Assembly (NCBI GenBank): GCA_002151545.1
Contig: CP021237.1
Location: 3,286,001-3,350,000, forward strand
Origin: Sphingobacteriaceae bacterium GW460-11-11-14-LB5
Lineage (GTDB): Bacteria > Bacteroidota > Bacteroidia > Sphingobacteriales > Sphingobacteriaceae
DNA: 64,000 bases
Direction of reading: 5' to 3'
This document shows, piece after piece, positions 63,163-64,000 of this stretch (position 1 is its first letter; each line of letters opens with the position of its first letter). The notes under the pieces were generated by a model that saw only the letters and a program-made list of their open reading frames with translations, was not told the DNA's origin and did not search any database. The position numbers were made by a program, and so were the translations under genes.

Positions 63163-64000
63163 CTAATTAATCGTACTGGATTTCATGATTCTGATTTTGT
63201 TGTTGCCCTGATCGGCAATCAGGAAATAACCACCATAGGTATTGTATTTTATTGCCCAAGGGAGATTAAACCTGGCATTAGTGGCAGCGCCATCAACGTT
63301 TCCGGAAGTACCGGTTACCGCATTAACGCCGGTGATGCTATCGTCTGTACCCGATCCGGCCAGTAAACCAAATGTGGAATTGGTTGTTACTTCGCTTGTT
63401 ACTCTTGCGATAGAATGTGCTTTCTCGCTACAAACAAAAATTACCCCTGCCTGGCTAATAAATATCCCTGAAGGATCGTTAAAATTGCTGGTTTTGGTTT
63501 GCTTTAATACAGTTCTCGCGCCCGACGAAACGGTCACCCTAAAGAGATAACTTTCAGTAGATCCGAAGGTATTTCCAAAGGCGCCTAAATAAAGTGATGT
63601 TTTATTCGGATTTAGGGCAATGGCATTTGGAGCATATATTGTAGCTGTACCAAGTGTACTAACCGTATTGGTATTTAATACTATTTTACGAATTCTGCCA
63701 ACTGATGTACTTGCCGATAAATCTGACAGGTATAAGGCACCACCTGCTTCATCTAAATCAATCCCGCTAGGATTGGTAAATGTGGCCGCTGTTCCAACGG
63801 CATCTGCAGTACCTGCTGCACCACTACCTGCAATGGTGGTTACAGTAGCTGCCATATTGGTTGGATTAATGGTTATTTTCCTTACTTTATGACCTGAATA
63901 TTCAGTTACATATAACTCGGTTCCAGCCTGGCTAAGTACCATCCCTTTTGGCTTGTTAAATGTAGCTGCTGTTCCGGTTCCATCTACGCTGCTGGCCGTA
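63163..64000 (-). CDS. NHL-repeat protein (5' end outside window)
   Basis: The frame is open to the right edge, upstream of the first visible Met (TASSVDGTGTAATFNKPKGM), so at least 279 residues are visible. It contains NHL/six-bladed propeller repeats: GMVLSQAGTELYVTEYSGHKVRKI, GIDLDEAGGALYLSDL, IALNPNKTSLYLGAF, GIFISQAGVIFVCSEK and AIKYNTYGGYFLIADQGNNKIRIM. Proteins of this kind with IPT/TIG domains at the missing N-terminus serve as surface glycan-binding or cell-surface proteins in PULs; that part cannot be seen. Ends with its own terminator. Confidence 0.75.
   Translation of the reverse strand, partial: TASSVDGTGTAATFNKPKGMVLSQAGTELYVTEYSGHKVRKITINPTNMAATVTTIAGSGAAGTADAVGTAATFTNPSGIDLDEAGGALYLSDLSASTSVGRIRKIVLNTNTVSTLGTATIYAPNAIALNPNKTSLYLGAFGNTFGSTESYLFRVTVSSGARTVLKQTKTSNFNDPSGIFISQAGVIFVCSEKAHSIARVTSEVTTNSTFGLLAGSGTDDSITGVNAVTGTSGNVDGAATNARFNLPWAIKYNTYGGYFLIADQGNNKIRIMKSSTIN

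Overview
The window is AT-rich chromosomal DNA from a member of the Bacteroidota, most likely Sphingobacteriaceae (Pedobacter-like). Pointers are the SusC/SusD pairs, a hybrid two-component regulator (HTCS), a type IX secretion (T9SS) sorting domain and a PorV protein, the long Bacteroidetes form of NusB, DUF3276, leucine dehydrogenase, and promoters of the Bacteroidetes type (TTTG, about 19 nt, TAnnTTTG). The genus is an inference from gene content; no rRNA gene is present.

Layout. 1-1845: three tandem, mosaic Uma2-family nuclease genes (the first cut by the window edge). 1899-14975: housekeeping genes: a small Cys-rich protein, an MBL-fold exonuclease, coaE, a YbbR-like protein, yajC, DUF1573, nusB, leucine dehydrogenase, an ABC exporter, DUF3276, a DUF5362-like membrane protein, ychF, a HAD hydrolase and mgtE. 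14976-15047: tRNA-Arg(CCG) with a strong terminator. 15251-25247 (minus strand): an iron/xenosiderophore uptake locus resembling XusABC: ECF sigma factor, FecR-like anti-sigma factor, a first DUF4374 lipoprotein, then an operon of TonB receptor, second DUF4374 lipoprotein, PepSY membrane protein and a second outer-membrane beta-barrel protein.

25510 to the right edge: a large polysaccharide/glycoconjugate utilisation locus (PUL). It holds two SusC/SusD pairs, GH43, GH105, GH88, two DUF2264 proteins, three HExxH lipoprotein metalloproteases (two with F5/8-type C domains), a giant T9SS-secreted M60-like peptidase paired with its own PorV, a Tat-exported Gfo/Idh/MocA protein, an unrecognised exported protein of about 464 residues, an HTCS regulator and an NHL-repeat protein that runs off the window.

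The main new observation is regulatory. Five sites in the PUL (near 28.4, 31.6, 44.8, 56.15 and 62.95 kb) carry a direct repeat of GAAAATCTTAAA-like halves with an exact 22-bp period, all in the same orientation, each placed at the same distance from a promoter-like box. They divide the PUL into transcription units: two proteases; GH105-DUF2264; SusCD-SusCD-protease-GH43; the unknown gene, possibly with Gfo/Idh; and GH88-DUF2264. I infer that this is the binding site of the HTCS at 56251-60294. Combining proteases and a T9SS/PorV pair with uronate-directed enzymes suggests a target that is a glycosylated protein or proteoglycan (for example arabinogalactan-protein) rather than a plain polysaccharide; that target is an inference.
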